Shown here: positions 41,470-52,066 of the stretch, one piece after another
How the letters are laid out: each line of letters starts with the position of its first letter
How positions within the stretch are numbered: position 1 is the first letter of the stretch
Source of the DNA: Mycobacterium innocens
GTDB taxonomy: Bacteria > Actinomycetota > Actinomycetes > Mycobacteriales > Mycobacteriaceae
Reading direction: 5' to 3'
NCBI RefSeq assembly: GCF_900566055.1
Contig: NZ_UPHQ01000256.1
Coordinates: 1 to 64,000, forward strand
Length of the DNA stretch: 64,000 bases
Position numbers and translations under genes: made by a program
Notes under the pieces: model-generated
Told to the model about the DNA's origin: nothing
Databases searched by the model: none
What the model saw: the letters and a program-made list of their open reading frames with translations, nothing else

Positions 41470-41498
41470 ATTATAAGACATTTGAGATTCGCGTAAAC
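41470..41498 (-). promoter_or_regulatory. Promoter and candidate operator of the winged-helix regulator
   Basis: On the minus strand, TTTACG (about 41497-41492), 16 bases, then a perfect TATAAT (41475-41470), six bases before the ATG. The motif TAAGACATTTGAGATT (plus strand 41474-41489) lies between the two boxes, which is the place for autorepression. It matches 13 of 16 bases of the motif upstream of dabB. Confidence 0.55.
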
Positions 41499-41619
41499 CG
41501 CTTCGTTAATTGACCATCGGGTTAGCGGCTCGGGTACCCATGCCCCGGACGGGTAACGGCGACAGTCGTCGCGGGGCGGGCGCCGGCCGAGTTTCCGTCG
41601 AGGCTTGCAGGGCGTCGGC

Positions 41620-42387
41620 TCAGCCGGCACCGAGGTCGGCAAAAAAAGATTCGACCGCGTGGCGATACACCAGCGGCGCTTCATCGTGCACCAGATGACC
41701 CGCATCCGGAACTTTCAGATACGTTGTCGGGCGATCTCTTTCAGCCATCTCGCGCATCTGCCCGGGCGGTGTGACCGAGTCGCCGGCCTCGATCAGCAGT
41801 GCCGGGGCCCGCACCGCCCGCCACTGCGCCCAGTAGTCGCGGGTGCCCCACTCGGCGGCGATCTCGATCCACCGTGAGGTATTTCCATGCAGCCGTAAAC
41901 CGGTCGCGGTGCGGTCGAAGGCCTCCAGGAAGTATCGACCGGCGACCGGGCCGAACTCGGCGAAAACCTGCTCCGCAGCGGCGAATTCGACGGGAAGCGC
42001 ATGCAGCCACGGCTCCCACGGACCGGTGGTGCGGCCAACGAAGTCCGGTGCCATATCCTCGACCACCAATGCCGAAACCAAATCGGGACGTTGCGCGGCC
42101 AAACACCACGAATGCAGAGCACCCATCGAATGCCCGACCAGCCGCGCCGGCACGCCCAGCGGGGCAACCGCATCACCCAGGTCGGCCACGAAGCGTTCGG
42201 TGCTGATCGGGTACGGATCGTCGACGTCACGGCCCCGATGCCACGGCGCGTCGTAGGTATAAACACTGCCCAGCCGGGTCAGCCAGGGCAGCTGCCGCGA
42301 CCACGTGCTACCCCGGCCCATCAACCCATGTACCAGGACCAGCGGTTCACCTCGCCCGCCGCGATGGGTCAACAGATCAGTCGGCAT
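41620..42387 (-). CDS. Alpha/beta hydrolase (Rv3591c-like)
   Basis: A 255-residue alpha/beta hydrolase. The nucleophile elbow is GHSMGAL with Ser near residue 88, the oxyanion region is VLVHGLMGRGSTW, and the catalytic His is in DAGHLVHDEAP near the end. I chose the ATG at 42387; a GTG at 42396 adds three residues. The substrate is unknown. It diverges from mhuD with a 23-base spacer, as Rv3591c does from Rv3592. Confidence 0.87.
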   Translation of the reverse strand: MPTDLLTHRGGRGEPLVLVHGLMGRGSTWSRQLPWLTRLGSVYTYDAPWHRGRDVDDPYPISTERFVADLGDAVAPLGVPARLVGHSMGALHSWCLAAQRPDLVSALVVEDMAPDFVGRTTGPWEPWLHALPVEFAAAEQVFAEFGPVAGRYFLEAFDRTATGLRLHGNTSRWIEIAAEWGTRDYWAQWRAVRAPALLIEAGDSVTPPGQMREMAERDRPTTYLKVPDAGHLVHDEAPLVYRHAVESFFADLGAG

Positions 42388-42410
42388 GCGGGGCACGGTA
42401 ACCTAACGAC

Positions 42411-42728
42411 ATGCCAGTGGTGAAGATCAACGCAATCGAGGTGCCTGCCGGCGCTGGCCCCGAACTGGAGAAGCGTTTCGCCCACCGCGCGCATGCGGTG
42501 GAGAATTCTCCCGGTTTCCTCGGGTTTCAGTTGCTACGTCCGGTCAAGGGCGAAGACCGCTACTTCGTGGTGACACACTGGGAGTCCGATGAAGCATTCC
42601 AGGCCTGGGCGAACGGGCCGGCCATCGAAGCCCATGCCGGCCACCGGGCCAACCCCGTGGCGACAGGCGCTTCGCTGCTGGAATTCGAGGTTGTACTCGA
42701 CGTTGCCGGGACTGGCGAAGCGAAATAG
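42411..42728 (+). CDS. mhuD: Haem-degrading monooxygenase MhuD
   Basis: MhuD is a small IsdG-type enzyme that opens haem to mycobilin and frees iron inside the cell. The 105 residues include the key positions of the M. tuberculosis enzyme: Asn7, Trp66 (AFQAW) and the haem-ligand His75 (IEAHAGH). It acts as a dimer with a ferredoxin-like fold. lpqF begins within its 3' end. Confidence 0.95.
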   Translation: MPVVKINAIEVPAGAGPELEKRFAHRAHAVENSPGFLGFQLLRPVKGEDRYFVVTHWESDEAFQAWANGPAIEAHAGHRANPVATGASLLEFEVVLDVAGTGEAK

Positions 42729-44067
42729 CCGGCACGCGGCGCCGCGCCGTGCGTTGGCGTTAGGCGCCGCTGCCGCATTAGTGGTCACCCTGGCTCCCGG
42801 TTGCGCGCACTCGCCCACCCCAACCGCTAACGCAGCGGATCCAGGGCGCCGCATCGACACCAGAACACCACCCGGCCTGCGCGCCCAGCAGACCGTGGAC
42901 ATGCTCAACTCGGATTGGCCGATCGGCCCCGTGGGCGTCGGCACCCTGGCGACGCCCGGGCAAATCGGCTCCGTCGAGCGCACCATGGCAGAGCTGTGGT
43001 GGGACCGCCCGTTCACCGTCGAGGGCGTAGCCATCGGCGCCAGTGTGGCCACGCTGCATCTCATTTCGTCTTACGGTGCGCGGCAAGACATTCGGATCCA
43101 TACCGACGACCAGGGCCAGGTCGATCGGTTCGATCTCGAGACCCAACCACCGTCGGTCGGCTCGTGGCGCGACGTCGACGCCGTGTTGAGCCGAACCGGC
43201 GCCCGCTATTCGTACCAAGTCGCCAAGGTGACCAACGGCAACTGTGACCCGGTAGCGGGCACCAATACCCGCGAATCCTTGCCTCTTGCTTCGATTTTCA
43301 AATTGTACGTGTTGCACGCCCTGGCGGACGCGGTGAAGGACGGCACGGTATCCTGGGACGAAATGCTCACCGTGACCGCCAAGAGCAAAGCGGTGGGCTC
43401 GTCGGGTCTGGAACTGTCGCCCGGGGCGCATGTTTCGGTTCGCACCGCCGCCGAGAAGATGATCGCCACCAGCGACAACATGGCCACCGACTTGCTGATC
43501 GAGCGGCTGGGCACCCACGCTATCGAGGAGGCGCTGGCAACCGCCGGCCATCACGACCCGGCGAGCATGACACCGTTTCCCACAATGTACGAGCTGTTCT
43601 CCGTCGGCTGGGGTCAACCGGATGTGCGTGACCAATGGAAGCACGCATCCCAGCAAGTCCGCGCTCAGTTGCTGCAGCAGGCGAATGCCACGCCCTACCA
43701 ACCTGATCCAACGCGTGCCCACACTCCGGCCTCCACCTACGGCGCGGAGTGGTACGGCAGCGCCGAGGACATCTGCCGGGTGCACCTGGCCCTGCAGGCC
43801 GACGCGGTTGGTCCGGCCGCCCCGGTCAGGCAGATCCTGTCGGCAGTTGCGGGTATCCAACTGGATCGCAACGAATGGCCTTACATCGGCGCGAAAGCCG
43901 GTGGCCTGCCAGGGGACCTGACCTTCAGCTGGTATGCCGAGGACAAGACCGGTCAGCCGTGGGTGGCGAGCTTCCAGCTGAACTGGCCCCGCGATCACGG
44001 ACCGACGGTGACCGGATGGATGCTGGAGGTCGCCAAGCAGGTCTTCGCATTGGTGGGTCCGCGATAG
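42703..44067 (+). CDS. lpqF: Lipoprotein LpqF, class A beta-lactamase-like fold
   Basis: A 454-residue surface lipoprotein. The signal peptide ALALGAAAALVVTLAPGCAH ends in the lipid cysteine. The C-terminal two thirds resemble class A beta-lactamases: SxxK in PLASIFKLYVL, an SDN-type motif in TSDNMATDLLIERLG, and GAKAGGLPGDLTFSW in place of KTG. The Glu-x2-Leu-Asn motif is not obvious, so it may be a non-lactamase serine hydrolase. I place the start at TTG 42703, 26 bases inside mhuD, because it gives nearly the length of Rv3593; no ATG or GTG fits. Confidence 0.83.
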   Translation: MPGLAKRNSRHAAPRRALALGAAAALVVTLAPGCAHSPTPTANAADPGRRIDTRTPPGLRAQQTVDMLNSDWPIGPVGVGTLATPGQIGSVERTMAELWWDRPFTVEGVAIGASVATLHLISSYGARQDIRIHTDDQGQVDRFDLETQPPSVGSWRDVDAVLSRTGARYSYQVAKVTNGNCDPVAGTNTRESLPLASIFKLYVLHALADAVKDGTVSWDEMLTVTAKSKAVGSSGLELSPGAHVSVRTAAEKMIATSDNMATDLLIERLGTHAIEEALATAGHHDPASMTPFPTMYELFSVGWGQPDVRDQWKHASQQVRAQLLQQANATPYQPDPTRAHTPASTYGAEWYGSAEDICRVHLALQADAVGPAAPVRQILSAVAGIQLDRNEWPYIGAKAGGLPGDLTFSWYAEDKTGQPWVASFQLNWPRDHGPTVTGWMLEVAKQVFALVGPR

Positions 44068-44071
44068 GTAG

Positions 44072-44623
44072 CTACAGCCGCAGCGTCCACCGATGCCCGC
44101 GGTAGTGCATGACGGTTCGGCTGACTGGCGCTATGTCGATGCGCCAGAACGAATTCGGTGGACTGTCGAGCGCCAGCAGGATCGCCGCCCGGATCACCGC
44201 GGGATGGGTCACCGCCACGGTGTTGCCGACCAGCGACGCCAGCCATCCGGCTACCCGGTCGATCAGGTCGACGATGGACTCACCGCCGTGCGGTGCCTCG
44301 GCGGGTTCCGTAAGCCACGCCTGAAGCTGATGGTCGTCAACGTGCTCAAGGCCGGCGCCCCGCCAACATCCGCAGTCGAGGTCGGCCAGCCGCGGCTCCG
44401 TCGCGGCCCGTAGTCCCAACAGCTGAGCCGTTTGCCGGGTCCGCCGCTCGGGTGCGGCCAGTTGGGTAACGCCAGGCACTCCGGGCCTGACCTCGATGGG
44501 CCCAGCGGTTTCGGCCTGGCGACGGCCGGCGTCGTTGAGCGGCTCGTCAGCCGGAAACCGCCCGACCGCCATGGCATCGGTCATCGCGTGCGACACCAAT
44601 GTCAGTTTGGTGATGTGGTTCAC
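44072..44623 (-). CDS. Histidine-phosphatase-fold protein linked to cobalt uptake
   Basis: A 183-residue protein of the histidine phosphatase superfamily from the GTG at 44623. The phosphate-pocket motif LVRHG of the family reads LVSHAMT, so the usual Arg is replaced by Ser. The second Arg (PERRTRQTAQLLG), the catalytic Glu region and the second His (AVTHPAVIRAA) are present. It overlaps cbtA in the last gene position of a cobalamin-riboswitch operon. A role like CobC (alpha-ribazole phosphatase) is possible but not shown. Confidence 0.78.
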   Translation of the reverse strand: MNHITKLTLVSHAMTDAMAVGRFPADEPLNDAGRRQAETAGPIEVRPGVPGVTQLAAPERRTRQTAQLLGLRAATEPRLADLDCGCWRGAGLEHVDDHQLQAWLTEPAEAPHGGESIVDLIDRVAGWLASLVGNTVAVTHPAVIRAAILLALDSPPNSFWRIDIAPVSRTVMHYRGHRWTLRL

Positions 44624-44630
44624 TGGCGGG

Positions 44631-45422
44631 TCACGCCGCGATGCTCGCCCCCCGTCTCGTCCCGGCCGGCCCATCCAGCAGCCGCCGCGCCAGCGTCGAA
44701 AAGACCACTCCGATCGCCGCCCACAGCACCACCTGGGTGCCCAGCGACGCCAGCCTGAATTCGTAGAGAACATCGGCCGGGAAACCCGGATAGATGATCG
44801 TTCCGCCGGCGTCGCGCATCGGCCCGGGTATCTCGTCGACTGTCGGCAATACCAGCATGATCAGCGCAGTCGCCGCGATGTAGGCACCGACACCTGAAAG
44901 CCCGGCGTTCCACGCACCCAGCCGGGGAGCCAATCGGCGGCACAGCCACACCGCGCCGATCGCCAGCCCCACCGACGCCACCACCATCACCAGGTACCAC
45001 AGGGTGCGGGACCCGATGGTGTCCGCCTGACCCACGGCCGGTGGGTTTGGCGGATACTTCAGAAAGGGCACCAGATACACCGCGACAACGGCTCCGGCTG
45101 CCAGACGAATCGAAAGCCTTTGCGGTCCACCGTTTCTGGTCCCAGAGTAGGCGAGGCAGAACAGCACGGCGAACAACGCACCCATGGCGATGCCGAAAAT
45201 CAGGACACCGAAACCCAATCCGGCGTTGCCCTGCACGCCGCGGCTGAACAATTCGACACCGTGCTCGTGCACGCCCTGAGCGTGCACAGCATCGGTGCGG
45301 CCGTCCTCGTATTCGATTGCACGGCCGATGACGGGCTCGGCAAACACGCGAGCGAACACAAACGCCAGCACGGCGCCCACCGCGCCGGCCAGGAGTCCGC
45401 ACGCTATCAGACGCTTCTCCAT
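44631..45422 (-). CDS. cbtA: Cobalt transporter subunit CbtA
   Basis: A 263-residue membrane protein with about six helices: EKRLIACGLLAGAVGAVLAFVFARVF at the start, GLGFGVLIFGIAMGALFAVLF, AAGAVVAVYLVPFLKYPPNPPAVG, and TLWYLVMVVASVGLAIGAV. The KYPPNPP motif after the third helix is typical of CbtA. It works with CbtB in cobalt uptake for vitamin B12. The ATG at 45422 lies 19 bases after the cbtB stop. A cobalamin riboswitch upstream of cbtB should shut the operon when B12 is plentiful. Confidence 0.9.
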   Translation of the reverse strand: MEKRLIACGLLAGAVGAVLAFVFARVFAEPVIGRAIEYEDGRTDAVHAQGVHEHGVELFSRGVQGNAGLGFGVLIFGIAMGALFAVLFCLAYSGTRNGGPQRLSIRLAAGAVVAVYLVPFLKYPPNPPAVGQADTIGSRTLWYLVMVVASVGLAIGAVWLCRRLAPRLGAWNAGLSGVGAYIAATALIMLVLPTVDEIPGPMRDAGGTIIYPGFPADVLYEFRLASLGTQVVLWAAIGVVFSTLARRLLDGPAGTRRGASIAA

Positions 45423-45441
45423 GGTGTCAGCCCTGGACGAC

Positions 45442-45651
45442 TCAGTGGCAGGGGAAGCCGAGCAGATGCCTTGCGTCGTGGAAGAACTCGTGCACATGCG
45501 AGTCGCCACCGAACAGTGAGACCGCGCCCTGGTCGAAGCCAACAAAATAGATGGCCAACAGCGCCAGAACCGCGGTGGCCGCCAACCATAGCGCGGCGCT
45601 TACCGCCGACACATCAACCGGCAGGGCGGGGGTTGCCTGGGAATTCGCCAC
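45442..45651 (-). CDS. cbtB: Cobalt transporter subunit CbtB
   Basis: A 69-residue protein with one membrane helix (ALWLAATAVLALLAIYFVGFDQG) and the C-terminal metal-binding tail HVHEFFHDARHLLGFPCH, with His residues and a final Cys-His that could bind cobalt. This tail is the signature of CbtB. The GTG start at 45651 has a clear AAGGAG eight bases upstream. It is the first gene after the riboswitch. Confidence 0.92.
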   Translation of the reverse strand: MANSQATPALPVDVSAVSAALWLAATAVLALLAIYFVGFDQGAVSLFGGDSHVHEFFHDARHLLGFPCH

Positions 45652-45689
45652 GGGTGGACTCCTTCTGGGGATCTCGCGTCCCACGTTGG

Positions 45690-45800
45690 GTGCTAGTGAC
45701 GGGCAACGGGTCTGACTGTGCACAGTGGCGCGACCGTTCTGGAGTCTCACCAGATTCCGTTGCCGTCGTCGACACCGGTCAGTGTAAACCGCTCAAGCGT
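45690..45800 (-). promoter_or_regulatory. Cobalamin riboswitch upstream of cbtB
   Basis: On the minus strand the order of conserved elements fits an adenosylcobalamin aptamer: GGTGAGACTCC (about 45754-45744), CGCGCCACTGT (about 45733-45723), and AGTCAGAC, the B12 box (45717-45710). The CGCCACTG and B12-box elements are the most diagnostic. The cbtB start is about 60 bases downstream, so the switch may hide the ribosome site or terminate transcription. Confidence 0.82.
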
Positions 45801-45916
45801 TGCCGGTCGACGGTCCGGCAAGCAGACGGCCCTGCCGAGGCGCCCAGGTGTGGGCATGTCTCGGCAGGATCGCTCAATTGTCCGCCCGCACGCGCGCGAG
45901 CGCTACTGCGTGGCTA

Positions 45917-48463
<2,547 letters not shown>

Positions 48464-48598
48464 CGGCGGTTACCTGCTCTCCTCATCGGTACTTTGGTCG
48501 GCCCCGAGCCAGTCCGGCTCGGCCCCGCGTACCTGCTGTCCACTGTAATGGTCGGCCCGCCAGGGTTCATAACCTTGCGGTGCCTAGCGGTTCCGCGG

Positions 48599-48616
48599 CG
48601 CGGACCTCTGTCCGCG
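48599..48616. repeat. Hairpin in the clpC1 leader region
   Basis: CGCGGAC-CTCT-GTCCGCG is a perfect 7-base stem with a four-base loop. The overlapping palindrome TCCGCG-G-CGCGGA (48592-48604) shares one arm. It lies about 140 bases upstream of the clpC1 start, in a place for a promoter operator such as that of ClgR, or an RNA structure. I cannot assign it firmly. Confidence 0.45.
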
Positions 48617-48719
48617 TGGCACCTCTTACTTCAGAACCGCACCACGTCAACGAGGAGAATCGCCGCTATGTTTCCGGTGCCGACCGGCGGCAAGTTCGCC
48701 ACCAGCGAAAGCGACACAG

Positions 48720-48754
48720 CACCGGCGCCCAGGCTTGGAGCCTGGGCGCCGGTG
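48720..48754 (-). terminator. Terminator after lsr2
   Basis: Perfect 15-base arms (CACCGGCGCCCAGGC) with a five-base loop, ten bases after the lsr2 stop. No T-run follows on the minus strand, so it is an I-type terminator of the kind frequent in mycobacteria. It would separate lsr2 from clpC1. Confidence 0.82.
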
Positions 48755-48764
48755 TGAGCGATTG

Positions 48765-49103
48765 CTAGGTTGCGGCGTGGAAAGCGTCGATGACGTCAGC
48801 CGGGATGCGGCCCCGAGTCGACACGTTGTGTCCATTGCGACGCGCCCATTCCCGGATCGCGGCGCTTTGTTCGCGATCGATCGCGCCGCGGCCGCGACCG
48901 GAGCCGGAACGCCCGCGCCGGCGACCGCCGACACGACGGCCGGCCTCCACCCATTGCTTCAAGTCGCCGCGCAGTTTCGCGGCATTCTTAGAAGAAAGGT
49001 CAATCTCATAGGTCACCCCGTCAAGCCCGAATTCGACCGTTTCGTCGGCGGCGCCGGAACCGTCGAAATCGTCGACCAAGGTGACGGTTACTTTCTTCGC
49101 CAT
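48765..49103 (-). CDS. lsr2: Nucleoid-associated xenogeneic silencer Lsr2
   Basis: Lsr2 bridges DNA and silences AT-rich, often foreign, genes. The 112 residues are nearly those of Rv3597c. The N-terminal dimerisation domain ([29 protein letters not shown]) is followed by a basic linker [19 protein letters not shown]. The C-terminal DNA-binding domain has the AT-hook-like RGR in [10 protein letters not shown]. The AT-rich promoters of the dab island in this same window would be natural Lsr2 targets. The gene lies downstream of lysS with its own 115-base spacer. Confidence 0.97.
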   Translation of the reverse strand: MAKKVTVTLVDDFDGSGAADETVEFGLDGVTYEIDLSSKNAAKLRGDLKQWVEAGRRVGGRRRGRSGSGRGRGAIDREQSAAIREWARRNGHNVSTRGRIPADVIDAFHAAT

Positions 49104-49218
49104 TGGCTTACCCTCGCGTTTCTTCCCGTGCAGTTACCGTGCAGGATGGATAGACTCCCCGGTCACTAATCTGCCATAAGAACGTGAAATACTCAATCTG
49201 GACACATCGGCGGGCAGT

Positions 49219-50718
49219 TCAGTTGCAGTGCGGTCGAACAATCGGGAACAAAACTGTCTCCCTAATTGACAGGCCGGTCAAAGCCATCAGCAACCGATCG
49301 ATACCCATTCCCGTTCCGGTACACGGCGGCATCCCGTACTCCAGGGCTGCCAGAAAATCCTCGTCGAGCAACATCGCCTCGTCGTCGCCCGCGGCCGCGG
49401 CGCGGGCCTGGTCAGCGAGTCTATCCCGCTGTACCACCGGATCGTTTAATTCAGAGTACCCGGTGGCCAGTTCGACTCCGTGCAGGTAGAGGTCCCACTT
49501 CTCGGTTACTCCGGCGATACTGCGGTGCTGGCGGGTCAATGGCGTTGTCTCTACCGGAAAATCCTTCACAAATGTGGGTGCGGTCAACGTGTTGCCCACG
49601 GTGTGCTCCCAGAGTTCCTCGACGAGTTTGCCGTGACGGTAGCCACCCTTGTCCAGAATCTCTTCATCGAGTCGACGCGCGATCTCGCGTAACCGATCGA
49701 CCGACGTCTGCGGTGTGATCTCTTCGCCGAGAGCCGCCGACAGGGAGGAATACATCTGGATTGTCGCCCATTCTCCGTCGATGTCGTAGACACTGCCGTC
49801 GGGCATCGGAAGTTGTCGGGTGCCGATCGCCTCGTCGGCTACCTCTTGAATAAGCTGCCTGGTGACCACTGCGGAATCGTCATAGGTTCCATAGGTCTGG
49901 TAGGTCTCCAACATCGAGAATTCCGGGGAATGTGTAGAATCGGCGCCTTCGTTTCGGAACACCCGATTTAGTTCGAAGACCCTGTCGAAGCCGCCGACTA
50001 TGCAACGCTTGAGGAACAGTTCCGGCGCGATACGAAGGTAGAGGTCCATGTCGAGAGCGTTGGAATGGGTGACGAACGGCCGGGCTGCCGCGCCGCCGGC
50101 TAGCGTCTGCAACATGGGCGTCTCGACCTCGACGAACCCCCGGCGTTCCAGCGCATTCCGTAGCGCTCGGATGACGGCAATCCGCTGCCGGGCCACCTCA
50201 CGCGCCTGCGGGCGGACGATCAGGTCGACATAGCGCTGCCGTACCCGCGCCTCCTCGCTCATCTCCTTGTGCGCGACGGGCAGCGGTCGCAGCGACTTGG
50301 CGGCCATCCGCCACGAGTCGGCGAGAACCGACAATTCGCCTCGCCGTGAACTGATCACGGTGCCGTGCACGTACACGATGTCGCCGAGATCGACATCGGC
50401 TTTCCACGCGTCGAGGGCTTCCCGGCCGACCTTGTCGAAGCTGATCATCACCTGTAGGCGGGTGCCGTCGCCGTCCTGGAGTGTCGCAAAGCACAGTTTT
50501 CCGGTGTTGCGGGCGAAGACCACCCGGCCCGCGACACCGACGATGTCGTCGGTCGCGGTGTCGACGGGCAGGTCTGGGTGGGCGGCGCGGACCTCGGCCA
50601 AGGTATGGGTGCGTTCGATGGCAACCGGGTAGGGGTCATGCCCTTCTGCCAATAGCCGAGCACGCTTGTCCCGACGGATGCGGAACTGCTCGGGAATGTC
50701 TGTCTCGGCCGAGTCCAC
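49219..50718 (-). CDS. lysS: Lysyl-tRNA synthetase (class II)
   Basis: LysS charges tRNA-Lys. The 499-residue protein has the N-terminal OB-fold anticodon-binding domain ([24 protein letters not shown]) and the class II catalytic domain with motif 2 [18 protein letters not shown] near residue 260 and motif 3 [13 protein letters not shown] near 480. It corresponds to Rv3598c. M. tuberculosis has a second, fused LysX elsewhere; this one lacks the membrane domain, so it is the housekeeping enzyme. Confidence 0.96.
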   Translation of the reverse strand: MDSAETDIPEQFRIRRDKRARLLAEGHDPYPVAIERTHTLAEVRAAHPDLPVDTATDDIVGVAGRVVFARNTGKLCFATLQDGDGTRLQVMISFDKVGREALDAWKADVDLGDIVYVHGTVISSRRGELSVLADSWRMAAKSLRPLPVAHKEMSEEARVRQRYVDLIVRPQAREVARQRIAVIRALRNALERRGFVEVETPMLQTLAGGAAARPFVTHSNALDMDLYLRIAPELFLKRCIVGGFDRVFELNRVFRNEGADSTHSPEFSMLETYQTYGTYDDSAVVTRQLIQEVADEAIGTRQLPMPDGSVYDIDGEWATIQMYSSLSAALGEEITPQTSVDRLREIARRLDEEILDKGGYRHGKLVEELWEHTVGNTLTAPTFVKDFPVETTPLTRQHRSIAGVTEKWDLYLHGVELATGYSELNDPVVQRDRLADQARAAAAGDDEAMLLDEDFLAALEYGMPPCTGTGMGIDRLLMALTGLSIRETVLFPIVRPHCN

Positions 50719-50738
50719 GACCTGCCAGCTTAAGGGGT

Positions 50739-50816
50739 CGAGTCTGCGCTCACGGCAGCGAGCCTGCGCTGACGGCGTGACTGCCGGGCTCGCGGCGCGC
50801 GCTGTACGCAGACTCG
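50739..50816. repeat. Large palindrome between lysS and coaX
   Basis: The arms CGAGTCTGCG (50739-50748) and CGCAGACTCG (50807-50816) are perfect inverse copies. Between them lies further internal symmetry (GAGCCTGCG, GGGCTCGCGG). It starts 21 bases after the lysS start codon on the upstream side and ends ten bases before the coaX stop, so it could be the coaX terminator or a dispersed palindrome. Confidence 0.6.
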
Positions 50817-50825
50817 CTGCGGGTT

Positions 50826-51644
50826 CTAGCGCGTGCTCTTCAACCGGCCCCCCTGGGCGTCGCGGTTTCGTTCGAAGACGAGCCGCAGCCCATGCAGGGT
50901 CAGGTACTGGTCATAGTGGTCGACGGTATGCAGTTCCGGCAGCAGCAGCGACGCGGTGTGCCCGGTGGCCACGACCGCGACGTCGTCGGTGGCGGAGAAA
51001 CCCTTGACGTCTTCGCGGATGCGTCCAACCAAGCCGTCGACCAGCCCGGCGAAGCCGAACACCGCGCCGGCCTGCATGCATTCGACGGTGTTCTTGCCGA
51101 CGACCGAACGCGGCCGGGTCAGCTCGACGCGGCGCAGCGCGGCCGAGCGGGCGGCCGCGGCGTCGGAAGACACCTGCACGCCGGGCGCGATGGCACCGCC
51201 GAGGAATTCGCCCTTGGCCGATACCACGTCCACGCAGATCGACGATCCGAAATCGACGACGATGGCGGCCTTACCGAACTTGTGATGGGCCGCCAGGCAG
51301 TTCACTATCCGGTCGGCGCCCACTTCTTTGGGGTTGTCGACCAACAGCGGGATACCGGTTCGCACCCCCGGTTCGATCAGCACGTGCGGGACCGACGGCC
51401 AGTACTGGTCGAGCATGATCCGCACCTCATGCAGCACCGACGGGACCGTGGACAGACCGGCCGCACCGGTGAGCCGCTCGGAGTCGTCGCCGATCAGGCC
51501 GTCGATGGTGAGCGCCAATTCGTCGGCCGTGACTTCGGATTCGGTGCGTATCCGCCACTGCTGCACCACCTTTGCGTGCTGCTTGGCTCCGGACAGCAGG
51601 CCGACGACGGTGTGGGTGTTGCGGACGTCGATCGCCAGCAGCAC
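50826..51644 (-). CDS. coaX: Type III pantothenate kinase
   Basis: CoaX phosphorylates pantothenate as the first step from vitamin B5 to CoA. The 272-residue protein has an ASKHA ATPase fold: [16 protein letters not shown] at the start (where the family has DxGNT; here Gly is Arg), [12 protein letters not shown] near 103, [12 protein letters not shown] near 128, and GGAIAPGV near 150. Mycobacterial CoaX proteins are often reported inactive, with CoaA doing the work. It follows panD by two bases, completing a panC-panD-coaX order. Confidence 0.92.
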   Translation of the reverse strand: MLLAIDVRNTHTVVGLLSGAKQHAKVVQQWRIRTESEVTADELALTIDGLIGDDSERLTGAAGLSTVPSVLHEVRIMLDQYWPSVPHVLIEPGVRTGIPLLVDNPKEVGADRIVNCLAAHHKFGKAAIVVDFGSSICVDVVSAKGEFLGGAIAPGVQVSSDAAAARSAALRRVELTRPRSVVGKNTVECMQAGAVFGFAGLVDGLVGRIREDVKGFSATDDVAVVATGHTASLLLPELHTVDHYDQYLTLHGLRLVFERNRDAQGGRLKSTR

Positions 51645-51646
51645 GG

Positions 51647-52066
51647 CTACCGTGCACCCATCCGCGGGTTCATCAGCTCGGCGGCGTTGTCGGGCACATA
51701 AGCCGGATCGCTGCCCAGGTCAATCTGTTTGTTGTGGGCGTCGACGAACACGATCCGCGGTTTGTAGGCGCGCGCCTCGGCATCCGACATGGTCCCGTAG
51801 GCGATCAGGATCACCAGGTCGCCCGGGTGCACGAGATGAGCGGCGGCACCGTTGATCCCGATGACGCCGCTGCCGCGCTCGCCGGTGATCGCATAGGTGA
51901 CGAGGCGGGCCCCGTTGTCGATGTCGACGATCGTCACCTGTTCACCCTCGAGGAGATCAGCGGCCTCCATCAAATCGGCGTCGATGGTCACCGACCCGAC
52001 GTAATGCAAGTCCGCCTGCGTCACCGTCGCGCGGTGGATCTTCGACTTCAGGATTGTCCGTAACAT
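51647..52066 (-). CDS. panD: Aspartate 1-decarboxylase precursor
   Basis: PanD makes beta-alanine for pantothenate. The 139-residue proenzyme cuts itself between Gly24 and Ser25 (HYVG/SVTID) to form the pyruvoyl group. The acidic C-terminal tail after about residue 120 ([19 protein letters not shown]) is the part where pyrazinamide-resistance changes occur in M. tuberculosis. The ATG overlaps the panC stop by one base. The much longer open frame reaching to 53038 is a GC-rich artefact within panC. Confidence 0.97.
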   Translation of the reverse strand: MLRTILKSKIHRATVTQADLHYVGSVTIDADLMEAADLLEGEQVTIVDIDNGARLVTYAITGERGSGVIGINGAAAHLVHPGDLVILIAYGTMSDAEARAYKPRIVFVDAHNKQIDLGSDPAYVPDNAAELMNPRMGAR

